DNA of 64,000 nt from an uncultured Selenomonas sp. (GCA_934202005.1 CAKPXP010000009.1:1-64000); one strand, 5' to 3'. Shown: positions 1-8,026, counted from the stretch's first letter. A program made the numbers and translations. The notes: generated from the letters alone by a model not told the origin.

Positions 1-73
1 CACAGTAGTTAAGCATCCAGAGGCCGAAAGTACTTGCCTGGTGACGGGCTGGGAGGATAGGAAGTTGCCGGTT
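1..73 (+). rRNA. rrf: 5S ribosomal RNA, 3' part (cut by window start)
   Basis: From base 1 the sequence matches the second 5S gene downstream almost base for base, including the conserved CGAAAGTACTTGCCTGGTGA stretch. It differs in the helix III loop (around 15-22) and in the last ten bases, so it is a second, non-identical 5S gene. Its 5' part lies outside the window. Only about three bases separate it from the next 5S gene, which is unusually tight. Confidence 0.85.
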
Positions 74-75
74 CG

Positions 76-193
76 ATCTAGTGGTGATGGCTATGTGGTT
101 CCACCTGTTCCCATACCGAACACAGTAGTTAAGCACATATACGCCGAAAGTACTTGCCTGGTGACGGGCTGGGAGGATAGGAAGCCGCTAGTT
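76..193 (+). rRNA. rrf: 5S ribosomal RNA
   Basis: This is a complete 5S rRNA. Helix I is formed by CTAGTGG (78-84) pairing with CCGCTAG (185-191). The conserved internal block with CCATACCGAACACAG is present. Length is about 116-118 nt, as expected. It is the last gene of an rRNA operon whose 16S and 23S genes must lie upstream of the window, and a strong intrinsic terminator follows within ten bases. Confidence 0.93.
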
Positions 194-200
194 AGAAGGT

Positions 201-229
201 CATGCAGCGTTGGCTGCATGGCTTTTTTA
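201..229 (+). terminator. Intrinsic terminator of the rRNA operon
   Basis: CATGCAGC (201-208), a GTTG loop and GCTGCATG (213-220) form a perfect 8-bp stem, followed by GC and six T residues. It directly follows the second 5S gene. Confidence 0.9.
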
Positions 230-343
230 TTTACTTGGGGAGTACACGCCGTTCCTTCTATTTGCTTTCCTTCGCCTATGGTAGCGTGGGCACGAATTGC
301 CTTTTGCTGTAAAATATGCTAGGATGAAGGCAAGCAAATCTAG

Positions 344-423
344 ATAACACCGCTTGGCGGGTTATACTTTTCGGGAGTTTCTGGGTATGGAATCTGCCGC
401 CTGTATCAAGAGAACGGGACGGC
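344..423 (+). ncRNA. Candidate pan-motif-like structured leader of panCD
   Basis: Two hairpins, each with one bulged A, stand in tandem upstream of panC. Hairpin 1 (344-365): ATAAC/GTTAT, bulged A349, CCGC/GCGG, TTG loop. Hairpin 2 (396-423): GCCG/CGGC, bulged A419, CCTGT/ACGGG, nine-base loop. The known pan RNA motif consists of stem-loops with conserved bulged A residues, often in tandem, upstream of panB/panC/panD. Here each stem shows only one bulge, so the match is partial. Hairpin 2 is followed by GCTTTTT and could instead be a plain terminator. Confidence 0.35.
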
Positions 424-456
424 GCTTTTTCTTGTGCCTGCGAGGGATGAGTATGC

Positions 457-484
457 GCCTGCGGCTTTTGCCGCAGGCCTTTTA
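457..484 (+). terminator. Hairpin with short T-run before panC (terminator or attenuator)
   Basis: GCCTGCGGC (457-465) and GCCGCAGGC (470-478) form a perfect 9-bp stem with a TTTT loop, followed by CTTTTA. It lies about 70 bases upstream of the panC start and downstream of the two bulged hairpins, which suits an attenuator controlled by that leader. The T-run is short. Confidence 0.5.
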
Positions 485-552
485 TCTATATTTGCGAGGT
501 GATATTTGAATAGGCAGGTCACAGGGGCTGCCAGGAGAAAAGGGGTCTTTCC

Positions 553-1431
553 ATGAGTCTGAAGGTCATGACGACAGTTGCGGAAGTACAGGCGTACAGC
601 AAGGAGATGAAAGCGGCGGGCAAGCGCATCGGTCTCTGCCCGACGATGGGAGCGCTGCATGAGGGACACATGACGCTTTGCCGCGCGGCGCGCGCGTCGT
701 GCGATGTGGTCATCGCGTCGGTGTTCGTGAATCCCGTGCAGTTCGGTCCGAATGAAGATTATGAGAAGTATCCGCGCCAGTTTGCGGCGGATTGCGAGAA
801 GCTCGAGGCGGAGGGCGTCGACGCGGTCTTTCATCCAGCGCCTGAAGAGATGTATCCTGCGGGATACGGCACGTATGTAAATGTGGAGTCTGATATCACG
901 AAGGTGCTCTGCGGCGCGCGCCGTCCCGGTCATTTCCGCGGCGTGGCGACGGTGGTGACGAAGCTCATGAATCTCACGCGCGCCGACCGCGCGTTTTTCG
1001 GGCAGAAGGATGCGCAGCAGGTCGCGGTCGTGCGTCGCTTCGTGGCTGATCTCAATCTGCCCGTGGAGGTCGTGATGGTGCCGATCTGCCGCGAGGAGAG
1101 TGGCCTTGCGCGCAGCTCGCGCAACGTCTATCTCTCGTCTGCGGAGCGCGAGGCGGCGCTCGTGCTCTCGCGCAGCCTGCGCAAGGCAAAGGCTGCTTTC
1201 GACGGCGGGGAGCGCTCGGCGGAGCAACTGAAGGAGATCACGCGTGCAGAGCTCGCGACGGAGCCACTCGCGCGTGTGGATTACGTGGATCTCTATACAT
1301 TTCCCGCGCTGCAGCCGGTCGCGGAAGTCACGGAGATGTCGCTGCTCGCCATCGCCGTCTACATCGGCAAGACGCGTCTCATCGACAATGTGATTTTCAC
1401 GTCGTCGGCGGAGAAAGGAGCGGCGAAATGA
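553..1431 (+). CDS. panC: Pantothenate synthetase (pantoate-beta-alanine ligase)
   Basis: This gene encodes the ATP-dependent ligase that joins pantoate and beta-alanine to make pantothenate, the coenzyme A precursor. It is 292 residues, typical for PanC. The N-terminal [10 protein letters not shown] segment is the HIGH-type nucleotide-binding motif of this cytidylyltransferase-like family, and the FFGQKDAQQ and SSRNVYL motifs follow in order. The ATG start has the purine-rich AGGAGAAAAGGGG upstream. Its last codons overlap panD (ATGATG at 1428), so the two are translationally coupled. panB is not in the window. Confidence 0.96.
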   Translation: MSLKVMTTVAEVQAYSKEMKAAGKRIGLCPTMGALHEGHMTLCRAARASCDVVIASVFVNPVQFGPNEDYEKYPRQFAADCEKLEAEGVDAVFHPAPEEMYPAGYGTYVNVESDITKVLCGARRPGHFRGVATVVTKLMNLTRADRAFFGQKDAQQVAVVRRFVADLNLPVEVVMVPICREESGLARSSRNVYLSSAEREAALVLSRSLRKAKAAFDGGERSAEQLKEITRAELATEPLARVDYVDLYTFPALQPVAEVTEMSLLAIAVYIGKTRLIDNVIFTSSAEKGAAK

Positions 1432-1811
1432 TGCTCTCGATGCTCAAGGGGAAGATTCACTGCGCGACGGTGACGGAGGCCAATCTCGCCTATATGGGCA
1501 GCATCACGATCGACGAGGCGCTCATGGAGGCTGCGGGCATTCTTGCAAACGAGCGCGTACAGGTCGTGGACAACAACAACGGCGCGCGTCTCGAGACGTA
1601 TGTGATCCCGGGGCCGCGCGCCTCGGGCGTCATCTGCCTCAACGGCGCGGCGGCGCGGCTCGCACAGCCGGGGGATATCGTCATCATCATGGCGTACGCG
1701 CTCTTCACGCAGGAGGAGGCGGCGGCCAATCGTCCGACGGTCGTGCTCGTGGATGAGAAAAACCGCGTGCGCGAGGTGCGCCATCTCGAGGTGCACGGCA
1801 CGCGCGCCTGA
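1428..1811 (+). CDS. panD: Aspartate 1-decarboxylase proenzyme
   Basis: PanD makes beta-alanine from aspartate and so feeds PanC, the gene it overlaps by four bases. The 127-residue product has the family's usual length. The self-cleavage site is visible as Gly24-Ser25 in YMGSITID; Ser25 becomes the pyruvoyl cofactor after cleavage. The conserved [12 protein letters not shown] and NGAAAR motifs are present. A strong terminator at 1829-1857 closes the panCD operon. Confidence 0.96.
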   Translation: MMLSMLKGKIHCATVTEANLAYMGSITIDEALMEAAGILANERVQVVDNNNGARLETYVIPGPRASGVICLNGAAARLAQPGDIVIIMAYALFTQEEAAANRPTVVLVDEKNRVREVRHLEVHGTRA

Positions 1812-1828
1812 GCGAGTCGTGTCTGCAA

Positions 1829-1857
1829 GGTCAGGTCCGATGGGGCCTGGCCTTTTT
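1829..1857 (+). terminator. Intrinsic terminator of panCD
   Basis: GGTCAGGTCC (1829-1838), a GATG loop and GGGCCTGGCC (1843-1852) make a 10-bp stem (two G-T pairs), followed by five T residues. It starts 17 bases after the panD stop. Confidence 0.9.
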
Positions 1858-2042
1858 GTTGTGCCGATGCGTGCGAGGTGTCGCATTCTGGCAAGGAGAT
1901 TTTGAAACGCGTAGCGCTTCGTTCCATTTTGCGTAGCATGACGGGCGCATGTGCTGCGTATTTCAGCAGCAGTTTCTTGACCTTTTTCCCCTTGTCCGCT
2001 AAGATGGGGAAAGAATGGTTCATTGGGAGAAAGGATGACGGT

Positions 2043-2867
2043 ATGGAACAGAAATATAAGATGATCGCGCTCGATCTAGACGGTACGCTCAACAATGACG
2101 CGAAGGAAATCACGCCGAAAACGCGCGAGGCGCTGCTCAAGGTACAGGCGCAGGGCGTGACGGTGGTGCTCGCCTCGGGCCGCCAGGCGCCTGGCCTCCA
2201 GCGCGAGGCGGAGGCACTCGACCTCGCGAAGCATCACGGTCTCTTGCTCTCGTACAACGGCGGGCGCATCGAGGATGCGACGACGCACGAGATCCTTTTC
2301 GACAAGAGCCTGCCGAACGCGCTCGCCGTGCGGTTCCTGCGCCATCTCGAGAAGTTCTCTGTCTCGCCGATCGTCGACAACGGCAAGGCGATCCTCACGA
2401 CCTGCGCCTATAACTACAAGGTGCAGGACGAGAGTCGCAACAACAACATGGCGGTGGAGATCGTCGATAACATTGCGGACGCTGTCGAGGCGCAGGGCGT
2501 CTCCCCGGCGAAGATCCTCACGGCCGCGCAGAACGAGACACTCGTGCCGCTCCTGCCCTACATCCGCGAGGGCTTCACGGAGGAGATGGATTTCGTGCAG
2601 AGCGCGCCGTGGTTCTACGAGGGCACGGCGAAGGGCGTCTCGAAGTCGGAGTCGCTGCGCCGCGTCTGCGAGCGCCTTGGCATCGCGCCCGCTGAGGTCA
2701 TGGCGTTCGGCGACGCGCAGAACGATATGAGCATGCTCGACTTCGCGGGCTACGGCGTCGCGATGGGCAACGCCTGCGCGGAGCTCAAGGCGATGGCGGA
2801 CGAGGTCACGCTGAGCAACAATGAGGACGGCATCGCCGTGTCGCTCGCGAAGCATTTCGGTGTTTGA
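2043..2867 (+). CDS. HAD-superfamily Cof-type sugar-phosphate phosphatase
   Basis: The product is a 274-residue member of the Cof/YidA-like HAD family, which dephosphorylates sugar phosphates or flavin-type phosphates; the substrate cannot be read from sequence. Motif I is DLDGTL (nucleophile D11, D13). The C-terminal GDAQNDMSML is motif IV, and the cap lies between them. The reading frame is open from 1878, but ATG 2043 is chosen because GGGAGAAAGGATG precedes it and homologs start just before the DLDGT motif. The gene is followed by an RsmH-like gene only 22 bases downstream, probably in one transcript. Confidence 0.88.
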   Translation: MEQKYKMIALDLDGTLNNDAKEITPKTREALLKVQAQGVTVVLASGRQAPGLQREAEALDLAKHHGLLLSYNGGRIEDATTHEILFDKSLPNALAVRFLRHLEKFSVSPIVDNGKAILTTCAYNYKVQDESRNNNMAVEIVDNIADAVEAQGVSPAKILTAAQNETLVPLLPYIREGFTEEMDFVQSAPWFYEGTAKGVSKSESLRRVCERLGIAPAEVMAFGDAQNDMSMLDFAGYGVAMGNACAELKAMADEVTLSNNEDGIAVSLAKHFGV

Positions 2868-2889
2868 GATGGAGCGGGAAAGGGAAAAG

Positions 2890-3960
2890 ATGGAAAACGC
2901 GGCGGGGACGCACCGCCGCCGCGTCCATTACAGCGGCAAGTATCCGCGCCGCTTCGAGGAGAAGTACAAGGAGCAGCAGCCGGAGAAGTACGGCGCGGAG
3001 ATCGCGCATGTCATCGCAAAGGGGAACACGCCCGCAGGCATGCACATCCCCATCATGGTGGAGGAGATCCTCGCGGTGCTCGCGATCAAGCCCGGAGAGC
3101 GCGGCTTCGACGCGACGCTCGGCTACGGCGGGCACACGCGCGCGATGCTCGAAAAACTCGCGGGGCAGGGGCATCTTTACAGCGGTGATGTCGATCCCCT
3201 CGAGTCGGCAAAGACGGTTGCGCGCCTGCGCGCACAGGGGTACGGGGAGGACGTCTGGTCGTTCCGGCCGATGAATTTCTGCGCGATCGACACGCTCGCG
3301 GCGGAAGTCGGCCCGTTCGACTTCGTGCTCGCAGATCTCGGCGTCTCCTCCATGCAGCTCGACGATCCCGCGCGCGGCTTCACCTACAAGGAGGACGGCC
3401 CGCTCGACCTGCGGCTCAACCCCGCGGCCGGCATCTCTGCCGCCGAGCGGCTCGCGGAGATGGCGCGCGAGGAGATCGAGGGCATGCTCATAGAGAACGC
3501 CGACGAGCCGTACGCGGCGGAGATCGCGCGGGAGATCGCGGCCGAGGAGCGTCGCGGCAACCGCATCGAGACGACGCGCGCGCTCCATGAGGCCGTGGCG
3601 CACGCGCTCGCGGCGCGCGTCCATTTCCCCAAGGGCACGACGCCTGAGGAAAAGCGGCTCGCTGTGAAGAAGAGCAGCGCCCGCGTGTTCCAGGCGCTGC
3701 GCATCGACGTGAACCACGAGTACGAGGTGCTCTATGAGTTCATGGAGAAACTGCCGGACGCGCTCGCGCCCGGCGGCCGTGCGGCCATTCTCACGTTCCA
3801 CTCCGGAGAGGACCGCATCGTCAAGAAAGCGTTCCAGGCGTATCATCGCGCGGGCGTCTACCGCGCCATCGCGCCGCATGTCATCCGTCCGAGCCGCGAG
3901 GAGTGCTACCGTAACAGCCGCGCCCACTCGACGAAACTGCGCTGGGCGGTGAAGGCCTAG
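2890..3960 (+). CDS. RsmH/MraW-family SAM-dependent methyltransferase (likely paralogue)
   Basis: The product resembles RsmH, the 16S rRNA C1402 N4-methyltransferase. GFDATLGYGGHTRAML is the SAM-binding loop, and LADLGVSSMQLDDPARGF with DGPLDLRL is the diagnostic RsmH segment. It carries a basic N-terminal extension of about 50 residues that classic RsmH lacks, and its context is not the dcw cluster (no ftsL, pbp or mra genes). It is therefore more likely a second, divergent family member. ATG 2890 is preferred to ATG 2869 because GGGAAAGGG lies just upstream of it. rRNA as substrate is inferred only. Confidence 0.75.
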   Translation: MENAAGTHRRRVHYSGKYPRRFEEKYKEQQPEKYGAEIAHVIAKGNTPAGMHIPIMVEEILAVLAIKPGERGFDATLGYGGHTRAMLEKLAGQGHLYSGDVDPLESAKTVARLRAQGYGEDVWSFRPMNFCAIDTLAAEVGPFDFVLADLGVSSMQLDDPARGFTYKEDGPLDLRLNPAAGISAAERLAEMAREEIEGMLIENADEPYAAEIAREIAAEERRGNRIETTRALHEAVAHALAARVHFPKGTTPEEKRLAVKKSSARVFQALRIDVNHEYEVLYEFMEKLPDALAPGGRAAILTFHSGEDRIVKKAFQAYHRAGVYRAIAPHVIRPSREECYRNSRAHSTKLRWAVKA

Positions 3961-3998
3961 CGGCAGGCAGCATGTGCCGCGCGCAAAGATACGCGCAC

Positions 3999-4165
3999 TA
4001 GGGAAGCACTGATTAATTCAGCACTCCGTCTTCACGCGTCTGCACTGTCCTCTCGTCGCCCTCGACCATCTTCAGCGTAGCTTTGGCTACGCCTGCGGTT
4101 TGTCTCCGAAGAGTACAGCGCATCCACGTAAATCCGGAGCACTTCATTTAATCAGCGCTTCCTAG
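3999..4165 (+). repeat. MITE copy A (short form, about 166 bp)
   Basis: Ends are TAGGGAAGCACTGATTAAT and ATTTAATCAGCGCTTCCTA, that is imperfect terminal inverted repeats of about 17 bp bordered by TA on both sides. The interior has a small GCGTAGC/GCTACGC hairpin. It matches copies at 7671, 19720, 41259 and 62865 and a half copy at 31680. It contains no gene and lies just after the RsmH-like gene. Confidence 0.85.
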
Positions 4166-4189
4166 AGGAAAGACAGGAATACCGACAGG

Positions 4190-4230
4190 AAAACGCCCGT
4201 CACGGCAGGAAGTGCCGTGACGGGCGTTTT
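4190..4230. terminator. Bidirectional intrinsic terminator
   Basis: AAAACGCCCGTCACGGCA (4190-4207) and its exact complement (4213-4230) make an 18-bp stem with a GGAAG loop and A/T tracts on both sides. It sits between the converging RsmH-like gene (+) and yeiH-like gene (-), so it can serve both. Confidence 0.93.
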
Positions 4231-4253
4231 CTATGGGGAAATGGCGCGGACGC

Positions 4254-5258
4254 TCAGAACCAGATACGAACGATAAAGAGCGCGAGGCCGAGCAGCACGA
4301 AGGAGCAGATGGTGGCCGACGCGAGCGGGCGGAAACCCTCGCGCAGGATCACGCCGAAGTTGACGTTGAGCCCGAGCGCCGCCATCGCCATGCCGAGCAG
4401 GAGATAGGCAAGCTGGACAAAGGAGGGGATGGCGGCGGCGAGTACGGGGAGGTAGCTGCCGAGTGCGCTCGCGAGCAGGAAGCCGCCCATGAACCAGGGA
4501 ATGGGCACGGAGAAGCCCGCCTCCGCATCCCTGTGGCGGCGTGCCTCGATGAGGCCGATGATGACGGCGACGGGCGCGAGCAGCAGGACGCGGGAGAGCT
4601 TCGCGATGATGGCGCTGTCCGTGCCCGCCATGCCCGCACTGCCGCCGGCGGCGACGGCATGGGCGATCTCATGCAGGCTGAGTCCCGCGAGCACGCCGAA
4701 CTGCTCGGGAGAGAAGCCGAGGACGGGCTGGAGGCCGACCTCGATGAGCGTGAAGACCGTGCCGAGGATCGCGACGATGGCGACGGCGAGCACGGACTCG
4801 TCCGTCTTTGAACGCACGGCGCTCGAGACGCCCATGACAGCCGCCGCGCCGCAGATGCTGCAGCCGCAGGCCGTGAGGAGCGCGAGCGTATGGCGCACGT
4901 GGAAGAGTCGTGCGACGATGTAGTTCAGCGTGATCATGACCGCGACGACGATGACGGCGGCCGTGAGGCTGTGAAGGCCCGCGCTCATGAGAATGACGAG
5001 GTTGAGCTTGAATCCGAGCAGGATGATGCCGGCGCGCAGGAACTTATTCGCGATGAATGGCGTGCTCCGCTGCGCAGCGTGCGTGAGCGGGCGCACGAAT
5101 TGCAGCGCCATGCCGAGGAGCAGCGCGAGGACGAGCTGGCCGATGAGGGAAAAGCCCGGCAGCTTCGCGAGCGCGTAGCCGGCGAGCGAGCAGAGCAGCG
5201 TGACCAGGAAGCCGACGCCGAGGCGCGGGATGCCGCGCAGGGAAATCATAGATGTCAT
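4254..5258 (-). CDS. YeiH/UPF0324-family membrane protein (putative sulfate exporter)
   Basis: This 334-residue protein is almost wholly hydrophobic, with about ten membrane segments. It matches the YeiH (UPF0324) family by the GIILLGFKLNL, CGCSICGAAAVMG and GLSLHEIAHAVAAG motifs. Family members are annotated as putative sulfate exporters, but transport has little direct proof. The start at 5258 is chosen because AAAGGAGGAACATCC stands immediately before that ATG. The gene is monocistronic and ends at the shared 18-bp terminator. The 5' flank (5281-5303) holds a short palindrome related to the MITE ends. Confidence 0.85.
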   Translation of the reverse strand: MTSMISLRGIPRLGVGFLVTLLCSLAGYALAKLPGFSLIGQLVLALLLGMALQFVRPLTHAAQRSTPFIANKFLRAGIILLGFKLNLVILMSAGLHSLTAAVIVVAVMITLNYIVARLFHVRHTLALLTACGCSICGAAAVMGVSSAVRSKTDESVLAVAIVAILGTVFTLIEVGLQPVLGFSPEQFGVLAGLSLHEIAHAVAAGGSAGMAGTDSAIIAKLSRVLLLAPVAVIIGLIEARRHRDAEAGFSVPIPWFMGGFLLASALGSYLPVLAAAIPSFVQLAYLLLGMAMAALGLNVNFGVILREGFRPLASATICSFVLLGLALFIVRIWF

Positions 5259-5465
5259 GGATGTTCCTCCTTTAAGAACCACGGAATGAATCAGTGATTC
5301 CTTTCTTGTCTGTCGATACAGTCGTCATTATAGAGAGAAGGAACGAAAATGTAAAATCATAAATTATTCTATATCAATAAGCATAAATTATCGATATGAG
5401 CGAAGCGATGGCGCAGGGAAGGCGGAGCAGGCATACACAGGTTGCCTGTCTTTCCGCAGACAAGG

Positions 5466-5508
5466 AAAAAGAGCCGCAGACAGCCACAAGGCTCTCTACG
5501 GCTCTTTT
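5466..5508. terminator. Hairpin terminator after the small minus-strand gene
   Basis: AAAAAGAGCCG (5466-5476) pairs with CGGCTCTTTT (5499-5508). Read on the minus strand it ends in CTCTTTTTCC just after the 78-residue gene. A second inner pairing (AGAGCC/GGCTCT) is possible. Confidence 0.7.
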
Positions 5509-5533
5509 CTCAGAAACGCTGGGATGCCACAGG

Positions 5534-5770
5534 TCAATTGCCGACGGCGCGTTCCTCACGCAGTTTCTTCAGCGGGATTCTGCGGATTCTCTCCAAAGGA
5601 ATTTCGTTAAAGGAATAACGAAGATCGAGATATGCGTCGGTGCGGGACATCGAAACTTTTTTCAGAGTGAGATTTTTCAACGATTTTTTGAGCTCCCGAA
5701 TATAGAATGCGGCATCTTCCGCAGAAAAGGTCCCGTTCTCGATCACGACGCGGATGTGATCAACCAGCAT
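5534..5770 (-). CDS. Small hypothetical protein, 78 residues
   Basis: I do not recognise this protein. It is predicted to be mostly helical and charged, with a leucine/isoleucine pattern (AAFYIRELKKSLKNLTL), and has no signal peptide or membrane segment. Coding is supported by a good ribosome binding site (TTTGGAGGTG, seven bases before ATG 5770) and by its own downstream terminator. The frame is open up to 5827, but the internal ATG has the better start signal. The opposite strand also has an open frame here, which I treat as a shadow. Confidence 0.6.
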   Translation of the reverse strand: MLVDHIRVVIENGTFSAEDAAFYIRELKKSLKNLTLKKVSMSRTDAYLDLRYSFNEIPLERIRRIPLKKLREERAVGN

Positions 5771-5998
5771 GGAAAACACCTCCAAACATCCTTGTGTCAT
5801 CGTTCGCTGGGCGGCTAGCAGAAACATCAGATCTCCGCTAACTCTTACCGATTATACAAAAAATCAGCTGATTTGTTAAGTACGCAGGAAGGATAGAATT
5901 CCTGCTTCCCGTGTGTGCGGACAAACCAGGATGCTTAGTATAATGTTTTCTCGAAAATACGCCATTCTTTATAAGAAATGATATACTTTCACGCAGAG

Positions 5999-6034
5999 AA
6001 AGAGCGGACAGCAAGGCGATGCGGTCCGCTTTTC
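5999..6034 (-). terminator. Terminator of the Rrf2 regulator gene
   Basis: AGCGGAC (6003-6009) and GTCCGCT (6024-6030) form the stem; on the minus strand it is followed by CTTTCTCTG. It lies 20 bases beyond the stop of the Rrf2 gene. The T-run is imperfect. Confidence 0.6.
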
Positions 6035-6051
6035 GCGCCAGTAGCGCGAGG

Positions 6052-6498
6052 TCAGATGAAATACATGAGGCTCGCGGCGTCTTTTTCCTCGTCGATGGCC
6101 GTGAGGATGGTGTCGAGCGTGACGCTCTCGAGGCTCTTTTTGATGGCGTTGTCGAGCGGCGTGTAGACGCGCGCGTCGAGGGCACGGTCGAGCTCGGGCA
6201 TCTTCTCCGGTGCGGCGGGCGCGGCTTTCTCCATGAGGGAGAGCTCGATGGCGGAGAGGATGTCGTAGGCCGTGATCTCGCGCGGCGCGCGGGAGAGCTG
6301 GTAGCCGCCCTGCGAGCCCTTGATGGAGTTCACGAGCCGCGCGCGCTTGAGCAGGGAGAAGACCTGCTCGAGGTAGATCTTCGAGATGCCGAGCTTCTCC
6401 GAAATCGAGATGATGGTGACGGGTGCGCCTGCGGCGTAGTTGCGTGCCAGATATGTCATGGCTGCCAGGCCGTAGCGTCCCTTGGCAGAAATCTTCAT
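6052..6498 (-). CDS. Rrf2-family regulator, CymR-like (cysteine metabolism)
   Basis: A 148-residue Rrf2-type winged-helix regulator. KISAKGRYGLAAMTYLA at the N terminus and GSQGGYQLSR after the helix-turn-helix are family signatures. No cysteine is present, so it cannot bind an Fe-S cluster like IscR or NsrR. Together with the divergent cysK this points to the CymR type, which in Bacillus represses cysteine genes and interacts with CysK. Start 6498 is chosen over 6513 because GGAGG lies eight bases upstream. The shared intergenic region has A/T-rich near-palindromes that may be its operators. Confidence 0.88.
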   Translation of the reverse strand: MKISAKGRYGLAAMTYLARNYAAGAPVTIISISEKLGISKIYLEQVFSLLKRARLVNSIKGSQGGYQLSRAPREITAYDILSAIELSLMEKAAPAAPEKMPELDRALDARVYTPLDNAIKKSLESVTLDTILTAIDEEKDAASLMYFI

Positions 6499-6636
6499 GA
6501 GGAGTTCCTCCATTTCCTATCGTATATATATGACTTATATTTATGATACAGAAGCGGCGGAGGCTTGTCAAGGAAGGAGATGGAGGCGCGGGGCGGGCGG
6601 TTTTTGGCCGCGACGGGTGTCTTTTTCGTTTTGCGC

Positions 6637-6665
6637 TTGACAAGCGGCGCGCTCTGCGCTATGAT
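6637..6665 (+). promoter_or_regulatory. Promoter of cysK
   Basis: TTGACA (6637-6642), a 17-base spacer and TATGAT (6660-6665) form a near-consensus sigma-A promoter 70 bases before cysK. The A/T-rich stretch right after it (ATTAATTATATATGCAAT, 6673-6690) would overlap the transcription start and is a candidate site for the divergently encoded Rrf2 regulator. Confidence 0.8.
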
Positions 6666-6734
6666 GTAAACATATTAATTATATATGCAATAACACGGCG
6701 CAGCCGGACAACCATCGGCAAGGAGGAATCTCTC

Positions 6735-7667
6735 ATGGGTAAGATTTACAACAACGTTACGGAGCTCATCGGCCATACGCCGCTGCTCAAGGCCAATCAT
6801 TTCATCAAGGCGAACGACCTCAAGGCGAACATCCTCGTCAAGCTGGAGTATTTCAACCCGGCTGGCTCGGTCAAGGACCGCATCGCGAAGGCGATGATCG
6901 ATCAGGCGGAGAAAGAGGGCAAGCTCAAGCCGGGCAGCGTCATCATCGAGCCGACGTCGGGCAACACGGGCATCGGCCTCGCCTCGGTCGCGGCGTCCCG
7001 CGGCTACCGCGCCATCCTCACGATGCCGGAGACGATGAGCGTCGAGCGCCGCAATTTGCTCAAGGCCTACGGTGCGGAGATCGTCCTCACGGATGGCAGC
7101 AAGGGCATGAAGGGCGCCATCGCAAAGGCGGAGGAGCTCGCGCAGGCGACGCCGCATTCGTTCATCCCCTCGCAGTTCACGAACCAGGCGAACCCGGCGG
7201 CGCATGAGGCGACGACGGGCCCGGAGATCTGGGAGGACGCGGACGGCGAGGTCGCGGCGTTCATCGCGGGCGTCGGCACGGGCGGCACGCTGACGGGTGT
7301 CGGCCGTTATCTCAAGAAGCAGGATGCGAGCGTGCATGTCGTCGCCGTCGAGCCGGCGACGAGCCCCGTGCTCTCGAAGGGCCAGGCCGGCCCGCACAAG
7401 ATCCAGGGCATCGGCGCGGGTTTCGTGCCGGAAACGCTCGACACGAAGATCTACGATGAGGTCATCGCCGTGCCGAACGAGGATGCGTTCAAATATGGCC
7501 GCCAGTTCTCGCATGTCGAGGGTGTGCTCGTCGGCATTTCCTCCGGCGCGGCCCTCGCGGCAGCCATCGAGCTCGCGAAGCGTCCGGAGTTCGCGGGCAA
7601 GAACATCGTCGCCCTGCTGCCGGATACGGGCGACCGCTATCTCTCGACGGAGCTCTTCGCTGAGTAA
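6735..7667 (+). CDS. cysK: Cysteine synthase A (O-acetylserine sulfhydrylase)
   Basis: This PLP enzyme makes cysteine from O-acetylserine and sulfide. At 310 residues it has standard length. Lys47 in NPAGSVKDR is the PLP-binding lysine, [11 protein letters not shown] is the substrate-binding loop, and [10 protein letters not shown] is the phosphate-binding loop. AGGAGG at 6721-6726 sets the start at 6735. It is divergent from the CymR-like Rrf2 gene. A MITE copy begins three bases after the stop, so termination may depend on that element. Confidence 0.96.
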   Translation: MGKIYNNVTELIGHTPLLKANHFIKANDLKANILVKLEYFNPAGSVKDRIAKAMIDQAEKEGKLKPGSVIIEPTSGNTGIGLASVAASRGYRAILTMPETMSVERRNLLKAYGAEIVLTDGSKGMKGAIAKAEELAQATPHSFIPSQFTNQANPAAHEATTGPEIWEDADGEVAAFIAGVGTGGTLTGVGRYLKKQDASVHVVAVEPATSPVLSKGQAGPHKIQGIGAGFVPETLDTKIYDEVIAVPNEDAFKYGRQFSHVEGVLVGISSGAALAAAIELAKRPEFAGKNIVALLPDTGDRYLSTELFAE

Positions 7668-7670
7668 TTT

Positions 7671-7853
7671 TAAGGAAGCACTGATTAAATGAGGTGCTCC
7701 GGATTTGCGTGGATGCGCTGTATCTCTCTAGGAGACAAACCAGAAGCGTAGCGGCAAAACGCTCCATCGCGTTTTGTGCTGAGGATTTGTCGACGACGAG
7801 AGGACAGTGCAGACGCGCGAAGACGGAGTGCCGAATTAATCAGCGGTTCCTTA
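7671..7853 (-). repeat. MITE copy B (long form, about 183 bp)
   Basis: Ends TAAGGAAGCACTGATTAA and TTAATCAGCGGTTCCTTA are inverted repeats flanked by TA. It has the inverse orientation to copies A and C. The centre has an extra hairpin (CAAAACGCTC / GCGTTTTG, about 7756-7778) that the short copies lack but copy E shares. It starts three bases after the cysK stop codon. Confidence 0.85.
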
Positions 7854-7874
7854 AAAATGCTTTGATGATACTAT

Positions 7875-7914
7875 CAGGCTCCCCGCGGTACCGTGTGTGC
7901 TGTTGGGGAGCCTG
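7875..7914. other. Unexplained 10-bp stem with 20-base loop
   Basis: CAGGCTCCCC (7875-7884) and GGGGAGCCTG (7905-7914) are exact complements around a 20-base loop that itself holds CGGTACCG. No T-run follows on either strand, so it is not an obvious terminator. The rest of 7854-8026 shows nothing I can assign. Confidence 0.5.
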
Positions 7915-8026
7915 GTGTGCGTCTCGCGTTGGTTGCGCCTGCCGTTATCGCGCGAAAGCGTATGGCAGGCGGAGCTGCTTCCGGCAGGTTCCTACTGCCG
8001 CCTCTGAAAAAGCGGCGGCCATCACC

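Noticed and set aside
344..423. Purine riboswitch upstream of panC
   Set aside because: GGGAGTTTCT resembles part of the purine aptamer, but the three-way junction and the other conserved bases are missing.
2821..2889. Earlier starts for the RsmH-like gene inside the HAD gene
   Set aside because: ATG 2821 would overlap the HAD gene with unrelated sequence, and ATG 2869 has no ribosome site; ATG 2890 has GGGAAAGGG upstream.
7854..8026. T-box or other riboswitch before the PerR-like gene
   Set aside because: A stable stem exists, but no T-box sequence (TGGNACC) or specifier structure is seen, and the gene has its own promoter downstream of the stem.
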